47,404 nucleotides of DNA from Bacteroidota bacterium. Its GTDB lineage: Bacteria; Bacteroidota; Bacteroidia; Flavobacteriales_D; Crocinitomicaceae. The first letter of the stretch is position 1. Each line of letters begins with the position of its first letter. Positions 37,112-47,097 of the stretch are shown here, one piece after another. The notes beneath the pieces are model-generated. The model saw only the letters and a program-made list of their open reading frames with translations, had not been told where the DNA came from and searched no databases. The stretch is from contig VGFL01000008.1 in assembly GCA_016868915.1 (NCBI GenBank), positions 1 through 47,404 on the forward strand. Reading direction: 5' to 3'. The position numbers and the translations under genes are program-made.

Positions 37112-37270
37112 TTTTTAAAATTACGAAATGGATTTGAATAAGTCATGAGTGATGCCCATTTTATTTATTGGCCTTTACTTGTAAATGATATGAGTACAAT
37201 CCTTTAAAAAATAACGAATGATCTATCGTTCAATTTTAAAATAAGAAAAAAAGAAGGTAATCAAATAATT
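37112..37270. other. Gene-free spacer (159 bases)
   Basis: No reading frame or RNA structure of note. It holds a possible weak terminator for the bshA operon at 37205-37230 and presumably the promoter of the lipoprotein gene, although no exact TAnnTTTG is present there (only TAATTTTA just before the ATG). Confidence 0.5.
37205..37230 (-). terminator. Possible weak terminator downstream of bshA
   Basis: On the minus strand AACGA and TCGTT form a 5-bp stem with an 8-base loop, followed by ATTTTTT. It lies about 40 bases after the bshA stop. The stem is short, so confidence is low. Confidence 0.3.
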
Positions 37271-38398
37271 TTATTGTTTCAAAACTTCGCAATATAGCTT
37301 CTCATATCGAGGTAAAATAAGGTCTAAAGAAAATTCTTTAGCGCGTCTTTTTGCCTGCTCCCTAAATAAAGAAAGCTTATTTGTATCTAAGAGTAATCCA
37401 ATGGCAAAATCAGCCATACGCTGAACATCACCTACCTCGGTCAAATAGCCGGAAAAATTATGCGAGTTTACTTCAGAAATTCCTCCACTATTTGATGATA
37501 TAACAGGAACTCCAACAGCCATTGCCTCAAGCGCTGCCAATCCAAAGCTCTCAGTTTCAGAAGGGAGGAGAAATAAGTCTGCAATCGGTAAAATATGATT
37601 TGTATCTCTTACCTTTCCAAAGAAAATAACGCGATCAATCAATCCGAGTTCACGGCTCAATTTTTCGGCCATATAACGGTCTGGACCATCGCCAACTAAA
37701 ATTAATTTTGCATCTATTTTCTGATCAATCAATGCAAATATTTTAATTACATCTTCGATTCGTTTAACTGGACGGAAATTCGAAATATGACAAATTATTT
37801 TTTCATCCTTCTCAGCATATTTTTGTCGTAATTTTTGGTGACAGAAAACACTTGAGTTTTCTTGGATATGGATAAAATTAGGTATGACCTGAATGTCACG
37901 TTCAATCCCAAAGTACTTTATCGTATCATTCTTCAAGCTTTCGGAAACCGTAGTAACAGCATTTGAGGCATTAATACAGAATCGAATAACAGGTTCAAAG
38001 GAAGGATCTTTTCCAACCAAGGTAATATCGGTTCCATGAAGAGTAGTAATAAATGGAATTCTAATCCCTTGCGCTTTCAGAATCTGCTGAGCCATAAAAG
38101 CGGCTGAAGCATGTGGAATGGCATAGTGAACATGTAATAAATCCAATTTTTCATTTATTACAACATCAACTAGTTTACTGGTTAATTCGGTTTCATAAGG
38201 TTGGTACTCAAAAAGGGGATAATTACTAACTGAAACTTCATGGTAATAAATATTTTCATGAAAACTTCCTAGACGAACTGGTTGTGAATATGTGATGAAA
38301 TGAATTTGATGCCCTTTTTTGGCAAGTGCCTTACCCAGCTCCGTAGCCACAACACCACTCCCACCAAATGTAGGATAAAGTACAACACCAATTTTCAT
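37271..38398 (-). CDS. bshA: N-acetyl-alpha-D-glucosaminyl L-malate synthase
   Basis: A 375-residue GT4 glycosyltransferase with the BshA start MKIGVVLYPTFGGSGVVATELGKALAKKGH, the HVHYAIPHA block, TTLHGTDITLVG, SNFRPVKR in the donor domain and the EX7E motif in ETESFGLAALEAMAVG. It joins UDP-GlcNAc and L-malate in the first step of bacillithiol synthesis. Length matches B. subtilis BshA (377). The ATG at 38398 is preferred over the longer frame to 38455, which overlaps the preceding barrel gene; the two are separated by 13 bases. bshB and bshC are not in the window. Confidence 0.9.
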   Translation of the reverse strand: MKIGVVLYPTFGGSGVVATELGKALAKKGHQIHFITYSQPVRLGSFHENIYYHEVSVSNYPLFEYQPYETELTSKLVDVVINEKLDLLHVHYAIPHASAAFMAQQILKAQGIRIPFITTLHGTDITLVGKDPSFEPVIRFCINASNAVTTVSESLKNDTIKYFGIERDIQVIPNFIHIQENSSVFCHQKLRQKYAEKDEKIICHISNFRPVKRIEDVIKIFALIDQKIDAKLILVGDGPDRYMAEKLSRELGLIDRVIFFGKVRDTNHILPIADLFLLPSETESFGLAALEAMAVGVPVISSNSGGISEVNSHNFSGYLTEVGDVQRMADFAIGLLLDTNKLSLFREQAKRRAKEFSLDLILPRYEKLYCEVLKQ

Positions 38399-38411
38399 AG
38401 ATGTATCAATT

Positions 38412-39029
38412 TTAGTCTCCTTCAACATCTTCCTCATTCCGCTGCCCAGAACCACTTAATCGAATGATAAGCGAAAGTCGATAAATTATCGGTAAAATCT
38501 GAACAACCTGACCCTGATCATTTTTTATTTGAAAAGCATAAGCACTTCTGAAAGGACTATTTGGAGCATTTATAACATCATAGTAAATACCTGCTGTTAA
38601 TGCAACTGATTTTGCTACATCTATTTTTACTCCTCCTGCAAAAAATAAAGTTGGAGCCCAGATATTATTTGTGAGTTGTTGAAAATTAATGAAATTGAAC
38701 GGACTTCTTAACATTTCGAATTCAACTCCCCCATAGAGATGAGTTTTACCCGAACTTACATAACGCCCATGAGCGAACACTCCCCCACCATATACTCGAA
38801 TTGAAGTATTTACTCCCAAATTATTTGAATTTGTTTGTTGCAATCGAAACGAAGGACCAACCACAAAATTTTCTCCGAATAATAATCCAAATTTTGGCCC
38901 AATACCAAAAGACGATCCGAGATTTGAAGCCCCAAAAAAACCATCAACTCCTAATTCAGTCCCAGTAATAGATTGAGAATGTACAACCGAAGAAATTAAT
39001 ATAAGAAAAGAAAAAACAAAATTTTTCAA
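38412..39029 (-). CDS. Predicted outer-membrane beta-barrel protein
   Basis: A 205-residue exported protein. The signal peptide MKNFVFSFLILISSVVHSQ is followed by alternating hydrophobic strands and Gly-rich turns: FGIGPKFGLLFGENFVVGPSFRL, VYGGGVFAHGRYVSSGKTHLYGGVEFE and ALTAGIYYDVI. The pattern is that of small eight-stranded outer-membrane barrels. No function can be assigned. No ATG exists in the region; the frame extends to a TTG at 39047 which is part of the promoter element, so I start at TTG 39029, 15 bases after it. It precedes bshA in the same orientation and is probably cotranscribed. Confidence 0.7.
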   Translation of the reverse strand: MKNFVFSFLILISSVVHSQSITGTELGVDGFFGASNLGSSFGIGPKFGLLFGENFVVGPSFRLQQTNSNNLGVNTSIRVYGGGVFAHGRYVSSGKTHLYGGVEFEMLRSPFNFINFQQLTNNIWAPTLFFAGGVKIDVAKSVALTAGIYYDVINAPNSPFRSAYAFQIKNDQGQVVQILPIIYRLSLIIRLSGSGQRNEEDVEGD

Positions 39030-39044
39030 TTGTTTATTTTTAAA

Positions 39045-39052
39045 CAAAGATA
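39045..39052 (-). promoter_or_regulatory. Bacteroidota -7 element TATCTTTG for the barrel/bshA operon
   Basis: It matches TAnnTTTG. Its final TTG is the furthest start codon of the downstream frame, which shows that this start is not real. No clear -33 box. Confidence 0.45.
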
Positions 39053-39128
39053 CATCGTTTTTTACTATTGAGTATCTTTAACGAATTCAACCCACTTTAA
39101 CTGATTTATACAAAAAAGGTTTTACTTC

Positions 39129-41399
39129 ATGAATTATTTAGATGAATTAAATGCAAGTCAATTGGCAGCTGTAGAGCAAATTGATGGGGCTCTAATGGTC
39201 ATAGCGGGTGCTGGATCTGGAAAAACACGCGTACTTACCTATCGAATTGCATTCATGATAGAAAATGGCATTGATCCTTTTAATATCCTTGCCTTGACGT
39301 TTACCAATAAAGCTGCTCGAGAAATGACCGAGAGAATTGGAAAGATTGTTGGGCCAAGTGAAGCAAAGAATATTACAATGGGGACATTTCACTCCGTTTT
39401 TTCAAGAATTCTCCGTTTCAACGCTGATCGGTTGGGCTATCCAACCAATTTTACAATTTACGACACACAAGATTCGAAAAGTTTACTAAAAGATATTATT
39501 AAAGAATTAAATCTCGACGATAAAGCTTACAAACCTAGTTCGGTTCTAGGACGCATTTCCTCAGCAAAGAATAACCTTATTTCAGCAGATATGTACGCCC
39601 AAAACGAGGAGATACTCTTTGAAGACAAACAAGCCAAACGCCCACTTATTTCAACAATTTATAAAACGTATGAAAATCGCTGTAGAAAAGCCGGAGCAAT
39701 GGATTTTGACGATTTACTCTTTCAAACACATGTCTTACTGCGAGATTTTCCCGAAGTGTTAGCCTATTACCAACACAAATTTCAATTTATTCTTGTAGAT
39801 GAATATCAAGATACAAACTACGCGCAATATTTAATCGTAAAAAAACTAGCGGCTACCAATGAAAACATTTGCGTTGTTGGAGACGATGCACAAAGTATTT
39901 ACTCGTTTCGAGGAGCGAACATTCAAAATATCCTAAACTTCAAGGTTGATTACCCAGATTTTAAATTATTTAAATTGGAACAAAACTACCGAAGCACAAA
40001 AAATATCGTTGAAGCTGCAAATTCAATAATTTCAAAGAACAAAGACCAAATAAAAAAAACTGTTTGGACGGATAATAATGATGGAGCAAAAATTACTGTT
40101 ATTCGAACCTTAACAGATAACGAAGAAGGAAAAATTATCGGAGGCAAAATTTTTGATGCAAAACAATCTACTTCAATTTCATTTAACGATATTGCCGTTC
40201 TATACCGAACAAATAGACAGTCGAGAGCCTTTGAAGAAGCCTTGAGAAAATTCAACATCCCGTACAAAATTTATGGTGGTATTTCGTTTTATCAGCGCAA
40301 AGAAATTAAAGATTTACTGGCATATTTCCGCCTAACAACAAACCCTTCCGACGAAGAAGCTCTTAAAAGAATTCTTAACTACCCGAGAAGGGGAATTGGA
40401 AAAACAACGGAAGAAAATTTGATAATCGCAGCGAATAATAACTCCGTTAGCATTTGGGAAGTACTTATTAATCTTGATCAATATGGTTTAAATTTTAACA
40501 AAGGTGTTAGGGATAAACTCTATGAATTTGTAACGATGATTCGTAGTTTTCAAGCCCAACTCCATTCGTTAAATGCCTTTCAATTAGCTGAAACCATTGC
40601 AAAATCATCTGGAATATTAAAAGAACTTAAAGAAGAAAAAGATAAGGGCCCTGAAGAAGTTGAGCGTTTTCAAAACATAGAGGAATTGCTTTCCGGTATT
40701 CAAGAATTTGTCAATTCATCTGAAGAGGTAAAAACACTATCTGATTTTTTATTAGACGTTGCTTTATTGACAGACGCTGACGAAGATAAAAATGAAGGCC
40801 GTAACCATGTGACCTTAATGACCATTCACTCCAGTAAAGGACTTGAATTTCCGTATGTTTTCATTGTTGGAATGGAAGAAAATTTATTCCCCTCGCAAAT
40901 GGCTTTGAATTCGAGAACAGAACTTGAAGAAGAGAGACGCTTGTTTTATGTTGCATTGACACGCGCCAAAGAGTCATGTACTCTATCGTATGCCGCATCC
41001 CGATTTATATGGGGTCAATTAATTTCCTCCGAACCCAGCCGCTTCATTGACGAAATTGATGGTCGTTTCCTTCATTTTGATTCTCCACCAAGAGGTCAGG
41101 GTAGATCACTGGGAATGGGTATTAATCGGGGTGAAAGACCTTTTTCAGGGGGGTTAAATCGCACGATGGGAAGTCCAAAGTTGACATCCATGAATGACCT
41201 CAAAGGATCGAGTAATGCTAATGGTAACTCAAGCTACATGGTCGGTCAAAATGTTCAACACGAGCGATTTGGTAAAGGGAAAATTACAAAGTTGGAAGGA
41301 ATTGGTAACGATCAGAAAGCAACCGTATTCTTTCCTCATCATGGAATAAAAAATCTTATTGTCCGATTTGCAAACCTTCAAATTCTTGAAGAGGATTAA
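39129..41399 (+). CDS. UvrD/PcrA-type ATP-dependent 3'-5' DNA helicase
   Basis: A 756-residue superfamily 1A helicase. Near the N-terminus are LNASQLAAVEQIDGALMVIAGAGSGKT (Q motif and Walker A, Lys32), LTFTNKAAREMTERI and GTFHSVFSRILR. Motif II is VDEYQDTN, motif III is VGDDAQSIYSFRGA, and later YRSTKNI, VTLMTIHSSKGLEF and RRLFYVALTRAKE. The C-terminal 60 residues, with GQNVQHERFGKGKITKLEG, form the Tudor-like domain that contacts RNA polymerase in PcrA/UvrD. It acts in DNA repair and replication-transcription conflict. Its TAA stop overlaps the ispF stop by sharing TTAA. Confidence 0.93.
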   Translation: MNYLDELNASQLAAVEQIDGALMVIAGAGSGKTRVLTYRIAFMIENGIDPFNILALTFTNKAAREMTERIGKIVGPSEAKNITMGTFHSVFSRILRFNADRLGYPTNFTIYDTQDSKSLLKDIIKELNLDDKAYKPSSVLGRISSAKNNLISADMYAQNEEILFEDKQAKRPLISTIYKTYENRCRKAGAMDFDDLLFQTHVLLRDFPEVLAYYQHKFQFILVDEYQDTNYAQYLIVKKLAATNENICVVGDDAQSIYSFRGANIQNILNFKVDYPDFKLFKLEQNYRSTKNIVEAANSIISKNKDQIKKTVWTDNNDGAKITVIRTLTDNEEGKIIGGKIFDAKQSTSISFNDIAVLYRTNRQSRAFEEALRKFNIPYKIYGGISFYQRKEIKDLLAYFRLTTNPSDEEALKRILNYPRRGIGKTTEENLIIAANNNSVSIWEVLINLDQYGLNFNKGVRDKLYEFVTMIRSFQAQLHSLNAFQLAETIAKSSGILKELKEEKDKGPEEVERFQNIEELLSGIQEFVNSSEEVKTLSDFLLDVALLTDADEDKNEGRNHVTLMTIHSSKGLEFPYVFIVGMEENLFPSQMALNSRTELEEERRLFYVALTRAKESCTLSYAASRFIWGQLISSEPSRFIDEIDGRFLHFDSPPRGQGRSLGMGINRGERPFSGGLNRTMGSPKLTSMNDLKGSSNANGNSSYMVGQNVQHERFGKGKITKLEGIGNDQKATVFFPHHGIKNLIVRFANLQILEED

Positions 41400-41872
41400 C
41401 CTACAAGCAGACAAGCAGCATACGCTTTAATTGCTCGACATTCACCAAATGAATCTACTTTCTCGTGAGTTGTTGCCTTTATCGAAACAGCATCAACATC
41501 CATTTCTAAAATTTCAGCAATTACCACTTGCATAGCCGGAATGTGCGGATTTACTTTAGGTTTTTCTAAAATTACTGTACAATCAATATTTCCTACAGAA
41601 TATCGCTTCTCTTTAATTTTTATAAAGACTTCTCGCAGTAAAATTTTAGAATCAATTCCCTTATATTGAGAATCTGTATCAGAAAAATGAAATCCAATAT
41701 CTCTTAAGTTGGCTGCGCCCAAAAGTGCATCACAGATTGCATGGAGTAAAACATCCGCATCAGAATGGCCTACGGAACCTAGATCTGAGTCCAATTCTAT
41801 TCCACCAATAAACAGAGGCTTACCCCTCTCTAGCCGGTGCACATCTACACCATATCCAACACGAATTTTCAT
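41396..41872 (-). CDS. ispF: 2-C-methyl-D-erythritol 2,4-cyclodiphosphate synthase
   Basis: A 158-residue MEP-pathway enzyme that cyclises CDP-ME 2-phosphate. It begins with IRVGYGVDVHRL, whose Asp and His bind zinc, followed by GGIELDSDLGSVGHSDADVLLHAICDALLGAANLRDIG with the third His ligand, DCTVILEKPKV, and the C-terminal KATTHEKVDSFGE active-site block. Length equals the E. coli enzyme. It lies one base after the porV stop on the same strand and is the last gene of the porU-porV-ispF run. Its stop shares TTAA with the uvrD-type stop. Confidence 0.96.
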   Translation of the reverse strand: MKIRVGYGVDVHRLERGKPLFIGGIELDSDLGSVGHSDADVLLHAICDALLGAANLRDIGFHFSDTDSQYKGIDSKILLREVFIKIKEKRYSVGNIDCTVILEKPKVNPHIPAMQVVIAEILEMDVDAVSIKATTHEKVDSFGECRAIKAYAACLLVG

Positions 41873-43162
41873 TTAAATCCCCTCTTTTTGCTCAGGTGTA
41901 TATGATTTTCCATCAAGGTTTAATCTGAGGGTGAAACGAAGCGTATTTGCTAAAGGACTCTGTCTTCCGCTAATTGAGGCTAAATAAGAAAAATCTATTC
42001 CAAACATATTGTACTTGAAACTTGCCCCAAGATTAATGTATTGGCGATTTCCTTTATTTCTATTTTCGTAAAAAAGCCCCCCCCTAATGGCTAAAACATC
42101 ATTATACCACCATTCTACGCCTCCTGCAATATTTATTTCTGTTAATTCCTCTATAAATTTCGAGCCTTTTTTAACCTCAAAAGAACCATCCGCATTTTGA
42201 ATATATTGCCCATCCTCATTCATTATCGGTGCTCCAGGGGCATCGTAAAAAGATTGAAGCATTCCGGAAATTACACCTACATCACTTGACTTTCCAGAAA
42301 TCATCATGTACGTCCCATCTATGATATCGTAATATGCAGGGGTGGGAACTAACAGTTTTTGAAGATCCAAAGCAAAAGTTACTGTATTATATTTATCAAA
42401 TTCTGCTTTAACTGCATTTCCAATTTTTAGATTCATAGGGATAAAATCTCTCTGAGATAATTGAGAGTACGCAACTTTATTGCCAATATTATTGATTGTA
42501 GTTGCCAATGTATATGATCCTTTTGTTTTACCAATTTTAGCATCTTCATTAAAATAGGTAAAGGAAAGATCTGTCCCACCAACTATTCCGGCTTTGGTAT
42601 TTACACCACCAACGGTTAAACCACCCGTCAAATTTGAATAGGCAAACTTCCCATTTAGTCCAATACTAAATTTGTCAGAAAGTCTGAATGCGTAGGCCCC
42701 TGTGATTTCAAATTCACTTGGCTTATCGTCGCGGATGACATTTCCAGAGGCATCGGTAAACGTAATCTCACCCAAACTAAAAAAACGTAAAGCCCCCCCA
42801 ACTGAATGTAAGCGACTTACCTTATAATAAAAAGATAAATAGGATAAATGGATGTCATTTGTTAGTTGTCTCAACCATGGAGTGTAGGATAAACTCAACT
42901 CAGACTTTTCTTTTGAGAATGAAATCATTGAGGTATTCCAGTAAACCGACGTTGAAGATGGACTCAAAGCTGTTCCGGCATCACCCATACCTCCTGCCCG
43001 TGAATCAGGCGTAATTGCCATAAAGGGCAATGCAGTGGTTATGGTGTTTAATTGCAAATCCCCTTGATTTGCGCCGTTATCGCCTGTTGGCTGAGCAAAA
43101 CAAAATTGTGATAAAATTAAACAAAAAATAGAAATTGTTTTTTTTGTCATTTGATAAAACAT
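41873..43162 (-). CDS. porV: Type IX secretion outer-membrane protein PorV
   Basis: A 429-residue outer-membrane barrel of the PorV/LptO family. After a signal peptide (ending FCFAQPTG) comes the family signature ALPFMAITPDSRAGGMGDAGTALSPSSTSVYWN. The following strands include SELSLSYTPWLRQLTNDIHLSYLSFYYKV, GISGMLQSFYDAPGAP and a closing aromatic strand LRFTLRLNLDGKSY. In the T9SS, PorV receives substrates from the Sov translocon and delivers them to the PorU sortase. An ATG four codons later (43150) could equally be the start. porU lies 43 bases upstream, ispF directly downstream. Confidence 0.93.
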   Translation of the reverse strand: MFYQMTKKTISIFCLILSQFCFAQPTGDNGANQGDLQLNTITTALPFMAITPDSRAGGMGDAGTALSPSSTSVYWNTSMISFSKEKSELSLSYTPWLRQLTNDIHLSYLSFYYKVSRLHSVGGALRFFSLGEITFTDASGNVIRDDKPSEFEITGAYAFRLSDKFSIGLNGKFAYSNLTGGLTVGGVNTKAGIVGGTDLSFTYFNEDAKIGKTKGSYTLATTINNIGNKVAYSQLSQRDFIPMNLKIGNAVKAEFDKYNTVTFALDLQKLLVPTPAYYDIIDGTYMMISGKSSDVGVISGMLQSFYDAPGAPIMNEDGQYIQNADGSFEVKKGSKFIEELTEINIAGGVEWWYNDVLAIRGGLFYENRNKGNRQYINLGASFKYNMFGIDFSYLASISGRQSPLANTLRFTLRLNLDGKSYTPEQKEGI

Positions 43163-43205
43163 AGAACAATGTAAATATACGCAAAAGTGCTACTTATATT
43201 TTAAT

Positions 43206-46200
43206 TTATTTTAATAAAACTAATTTTTCTGTCTTTTCAGCAACCTGTCCATCGGGATTTTTGACTTTCAGGGAATAAATATAAACCCCCTTACCCAACT
43301 GATCTCCATAATCATCTCTCCCATCCCACATGATTCCTTGGTTTCTGAATCCAACAGTACTTACACTTTCATTAATTGTTTTAACCAACTTACCAGAAAT
43401 TGCAAAAATTTGAATCTGTACATCCAAACTACTACAAGATTGATTATGTTCAAACATAAATTCTGTCGATGTTGTAAATGGATTTGGATAATTGTACACG
43501 TGAGATAAAATTGGATTTTCCTTTTCGTAAACCATAAATTCACATTTTACAGTGGAAGAGTTGTTATTGACATCCCATGCCTTCACCTCCAATGTATGAA
43601 GCCCAGGTTCCAATAAACTCATTTGATAACGAATTTGACCTGATTGATATGAATCCAAATCACCCGTATAAAAATCATTTAAAACAATGGGGTCCGCAGT
43701 TTTATCATCTATAATTGCTGTAATATCATGGCCTATTCCATTTCCAACAGTATTTATCCCATTTTCATCAAATGCCTTAATGATAAGAACTGGTGTTTCA
43801 TCCGTAACGCTTCCACTAATAAAATTCTCGTCATTCAAATATAATTCTAACTCAGGCCCTTCATTGTCTACAAGTCCATTCGGATTTATCCCTCCAATTC
43901 TAAAGTTTGTATCGAAACCAAATGCGTCTGTTGCACTGTTCAATGCATAGTAACTTATTTTTCCCTTTCCAATATTCAAGGCAATATCTTTTGGCACCAC
44001 GAATGAAAAATCGAAATACCCATTGGTAATACTTGTTTTACCCTTGTAAACAACATTGCGTTGCAACTCAAATTCTATTTCTTGTGAATCAGGATCTTGC
44101 CCCAATGTTTTCATAGTTTTGACCTTATCAAAAATAGAGGGGGTCAAAATACCATTAAAATTTGTTTGTATTGCGCCTAAATGATCCTCTATATGACCTT
44201 TTACTCGAACCTTACTCAAGGCATTCAACGTATCAATTTCAATCATAGGATTTACCCCATTAATGCTATCTGTTTTTATAAGAATCTTTGGTAAAGAAAT
44301 TTTTAATGCCGGGTCTCCAATTAAAGTAAAACTTCGCTTATTGTCGCTTTGTAAAGCATCGTTTTTTGTTCGCATCATAATTTCACCAAATGTTAGAGGC
44401 GAATTATCGCTATTCCTATCAAAAACATTTTCAAAAAGTGCACTGCCCACTGAAGAATTTACACTAAAATAAACGGATCGAGTTGTGGTCATGAGAGCAA
44501 TTGCGCCACCGTATGGATTTAGCGAAACCCATTCACCAGCTGATACCCGCTTTGGATCGTCATACTTGGTGAATTCACAAGTCGCAGAAACAAAAAGAGT
44601 CAAGGCATTAATATTTGACCAACTGTTAATTTGAGGAATGGTCACAACGCGTTCCTCAGCAAGTCCAACCTCCCCGCCATGACCTACATAATTTACAAGT
44701 AAGGCCCCTCTTTGAATTCGGTCTGTAATTGCATTGTATACATCCGGGTATCGCTGACCTCCAGCCGTAGTTTGTTGAGGAAAAGCATCTAAATATAATT
44801 TATCACAATTCATTTCAAAATTATTGGTTAAAACTTCTTCGCACTGATTTTCAGTATCATTTACGATAAAATAATTATTTTCCTCATCATCTGCTATCTG
44901 TACATATTTTAATTTCCAGTCGCCGAAAGTTGAATTTACATTTGATTCTAAACAACAAGAAGTATTATTTGAATTGAAAAGCTGAGAACCATTTTTCATG
45001 TAATGTTCTATTTTATCGACTTGTTGCTGTGCTTGTGTTATATCAGATGCAAGTATTCTACCTATTCCGATATCTAACAAATCAATACTGGAAAATGCCT
45101 CGTTGTCGTCGAGCATTCCGAAAAAATCATCTGAAACGTAACAAGAAATATAATTTTCACTATTATCCGCCTGATAGGTTACAATCATATTGTTATTGTT
45201 GGCAAGTCGATTTTTTGGATCATACGTTCCATCTCCAAAAAGTAATAAATATTTCAAATCACTACCTGGATTTGTTAACGCCCTGTCGTGAAACATTTTT
45301 GCTAACATTCTTATTGCCACGGCATCTTGAGCTCCTGAACTAAATTCATTGTATACTTGTTCGGTTGTCACGACATGTGTTGTAGTTCCTTCAGCCCGAT
45401 GCAAGTCTGCTAGTCGATTAGCTTGACCAATAAAACTCGGGTGTGTTACAATTAAAAATTCTACCTGCTCCAATCCGTGAAGATTCTGGTATGATACAGA
45501 TCCAATCTTTTCGGGAGTATAAAAAGAAGACCCATTTGAAGCAACATATTCGATGTAAGATGAATTTGCTTTAAATTTAAACGTATTATTTTCAATGTTA
45601 CCCGTTACTTTTTTTGGAGCGTTTCGATCACTCAAATCCCATACAAAGCCCAAAGAAGGAAAGTTTGATATGTTATATTCGCTGATAGCATTTGGTTGAA
45701 TTTGTAAAATATTCCTAAAGTTCAATTGGGTTCCATAGAATGTTAATTTTCGCCTTGCATTTAATATCAATCTATCAAGATAAGTCAAGATAGATGGATT
45801 TGAACGAGAAACTGTAAGTTTTAGAGGGATATTCGGAACTTCAGACTCAAATGTAAAATTTGTTTCAATCCGGGTGTAGTCTCCTTGATAGATGAGATTT
45901 GAATTAAAAATCGGGGAACCATTTACCGAAAATGTTTGGCTATTGCCTGGTCCATTAACAGCAAGGGAGCTAGAAATTTTTATCGGAAAAGTATCAATAT
46001 TTGGAATTGAAAAATTGAATACCCTTTCCAATTCAACGTCAAATAATTCCCCATACCAACGTTTACCTCCACCGACTAAATTTACCAGATCATTTTCATA
46101 AATATCACGAAAATCATAACTCGAAACTGACAATACTGCAGGTTCAGATACTTCCGGTAAATTTTGGATACGAGAAGGGGTATTATTAGGGTCAATATTA

Positions 46201-47051
46201 ATAAAATAATAGGATAAATCTGAATATACATTCGTAGCTCTAAGAAATTCAGTGCCGTTTTTGAGACTCCATTTGTGGGGACCCCAACCATAAAATAAAA
46301 TGTAATCATCTGAATTAAATATACCATCACTTTCTCCCTTGATAAAAATTGCATTTTTTGCAAGATCATCAATTCTGGGTAAGGAATTTTTTTCTGGCAA
46401 CATGCCTTCGCCATTTCCATAAATGTTTATAAAATTCGGATTTAAATTGGCCGTATTTATACCGCAACTTTCTAAAAAATCCTTATCTATTTTAAAAATT
46501 CCATCTCGGTCAACAGCTATTTTGAACCAGACTCCCGAACCTTCTTTTAAAACGGAGTTGTCAACAAAATCTTTTTCAATATTTGTAATGTAGGAGTCCT
46601 CGATTAATTCCTCCAATTCAAATTCGAGAGATACAATTTTAAGGAATTCATTGTTTTTTTTAAAATAGGGCTTAACGTCAACAACGGTGAAGTAATCTTT
46701 TCTAACTCTTGTTACTTGGTGTAAAATTTGAGGCTCTTCAGGGATATTCGGAATAAATTCGTTTAAATAAATAATTTCTTGTTTAGATGCTTCCTCTGTC
46801 CTGAAAGAAATAAGTTTTAAATTTTTCGCTGAATTTATTTTTTCTTTCCAGAAAAAACTTGGTTCTCTATCATTAATTGTTTGATTTTTTATCGAAGGAA
46901 CTAATATTTCCCTTCCCTCAAAAAAATAAGGCTTTGGATCTTCATGAGGAATCTCAAGCCGAATAATTTTCTGAGAAAGTAAATTTTGATTTAAACAGAA
47001 AACAATATTGAAAAATCCAAAAAGGAAAATACTTTTATTTTTTTCTAACAT
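43206..47051 (-). CDS. porU: Type IX secretion sortase PorU
   Basis: A 1281-residue C25 (gingipain-family) cysteine protease. An N-terminal signal sequence and prodomain lead to SGVWFKIAVDRDGIFKID. In the catalytic domain NYVGHGGE gives the catalytic His (residue 791 with this start), and LFVSATCEF gives the Cys (825). LTFGEIMMRTKNDAL and LIGDPALKISLP close the caspase-like domain. The C-terminus has a T9SS-type sorting domain ending GVYIYSLKVKNPDGQVAEKTEKLVLL. PorU cuts the C-terminal domains of secreted proteins and attaches them to anionic LPS. The ATG at 47051 is chosen because TATTTTTG lies just upstream; the longer start at 47078 would be ahead of the promoter. Confidence 0.93.
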   Translation of the reverse strand: MLEKNKSIFLFGFFNIVFCLNQNLLSQKIIRLEIPHEDPKPYFFEGREILVPSIKNQTINDREPSFFWKEKINSAKNLKLISFRTEEASKQEIIYLNEFIPNIPEEPQILHQVTRVRKDYFTVVDVKPYFKKNNEFLKIVSLEFELEELIEDSYITNIEKDFVDNSVLKEGSGVWFKIAVDRDGIFKIDKDFLESCGINTANLNPNFINIYGNGEGMLPEKNSLPRIDDLAKNAIFIKGESDGIFNSDDYILFYGWGPHKWSLKNGTEFLRATNVYSDLSYYFINIDPNNTPSRIQNLPEVSEPAVLSVSSYDFRDIYENDLVNLVGGGKRWYGELFDVELERVFNFSIPNIDTFPIKISSSLAVNGPGNSQTFSVNGSPIFNSNLIYQGDYTRIETNFTFESEVPNIPLKLTVSRSNPSILTYLDRLILNARRKLTFYGTQLNFRNILQIQPNAISEYNISNFPSLGFVWDLSDRNAPKKVTGNIENNTFKFKANSSYIEYVASNGSSFYTPEKIGSVSYQNLHGLEQVEFLIVTHPSFIGQANRLADLHRAEGTTTHVVTTEQVYNEFSSGAQDAVAIRMLAKMFHDRALTNPGSDLKYLLLFGDGTYDPKNRLANNNNMIVTYQADNSENYISCYVSDDFFGMLDDNEAFSSIDLLDIGIGRILASDITQAQQQVDKIEHYMKNGSQLFNSNNTSCCLESNVNSTFGDWKLKYVQIADDEENNYFIVNDTENQCEEVLTNNFEMNCDKLYLDAFPQQTTAGGQRYPDVYNAITDRIQRGALLVNYVGHGGEVGLAEERVVTIPQINSWSNINALTLFVSATCEFTKYDDPKRVSAGEWVSLNPYGGAIALMTTTRSVYFSVNSSVGSALFENVFDRNSDNSPLTFGEIMMRTKNDALQSDNKRSFTLIGDPALKISLPKILIKTDSINGVNPMIEIDTLNALSKVRVKGHIEDHLGAIQTNFNGILTPSIFDKVKTMKTLGQDPDSQEIEFELQRNVVYKGKTSITNGYFDFSFVVPKDIALNIGKGKISYYALNSATDAFGFDTNFRIGGINPNGLVDNEGPELELYLNDENFISGSVTDETPVLIIKAFDENGINTVGNGIGHDITAIIDDKTADPIVLNDFYTGDLDSYQSGQIRYQMSLLEPGLHTLEVKAWDVNNNSSTVKCEFMVYEKENPILSHVYNYPNPFTTSTEFMFEHNQSCSSLDVQIQIFAISGKLVKTINESVSTVGFRNQGIMWDGRDDYGDQLGKGVYIYSLKVKNPDGQVAEKTEKLVLLK

Positions 47052-47058
47052 TATTTCG

Positions 47059-47066
47059 CAAAAATA
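47059..47066 (-). promoter_or_regulatory. Bacteroidota -7 element TATTTTTG for porU
   Basis: It matches TAnnTTTG and ends 7 bases before the porU ATG at 47051, predicting a near-leaderless message and excluding the upstream ATG at 47078. No TTG at the usual -33 distance. Confidence 0.45.
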
Positions 47067-47097
47067 TTTCTTTAACATACACGAACGAAAAAAAAAA

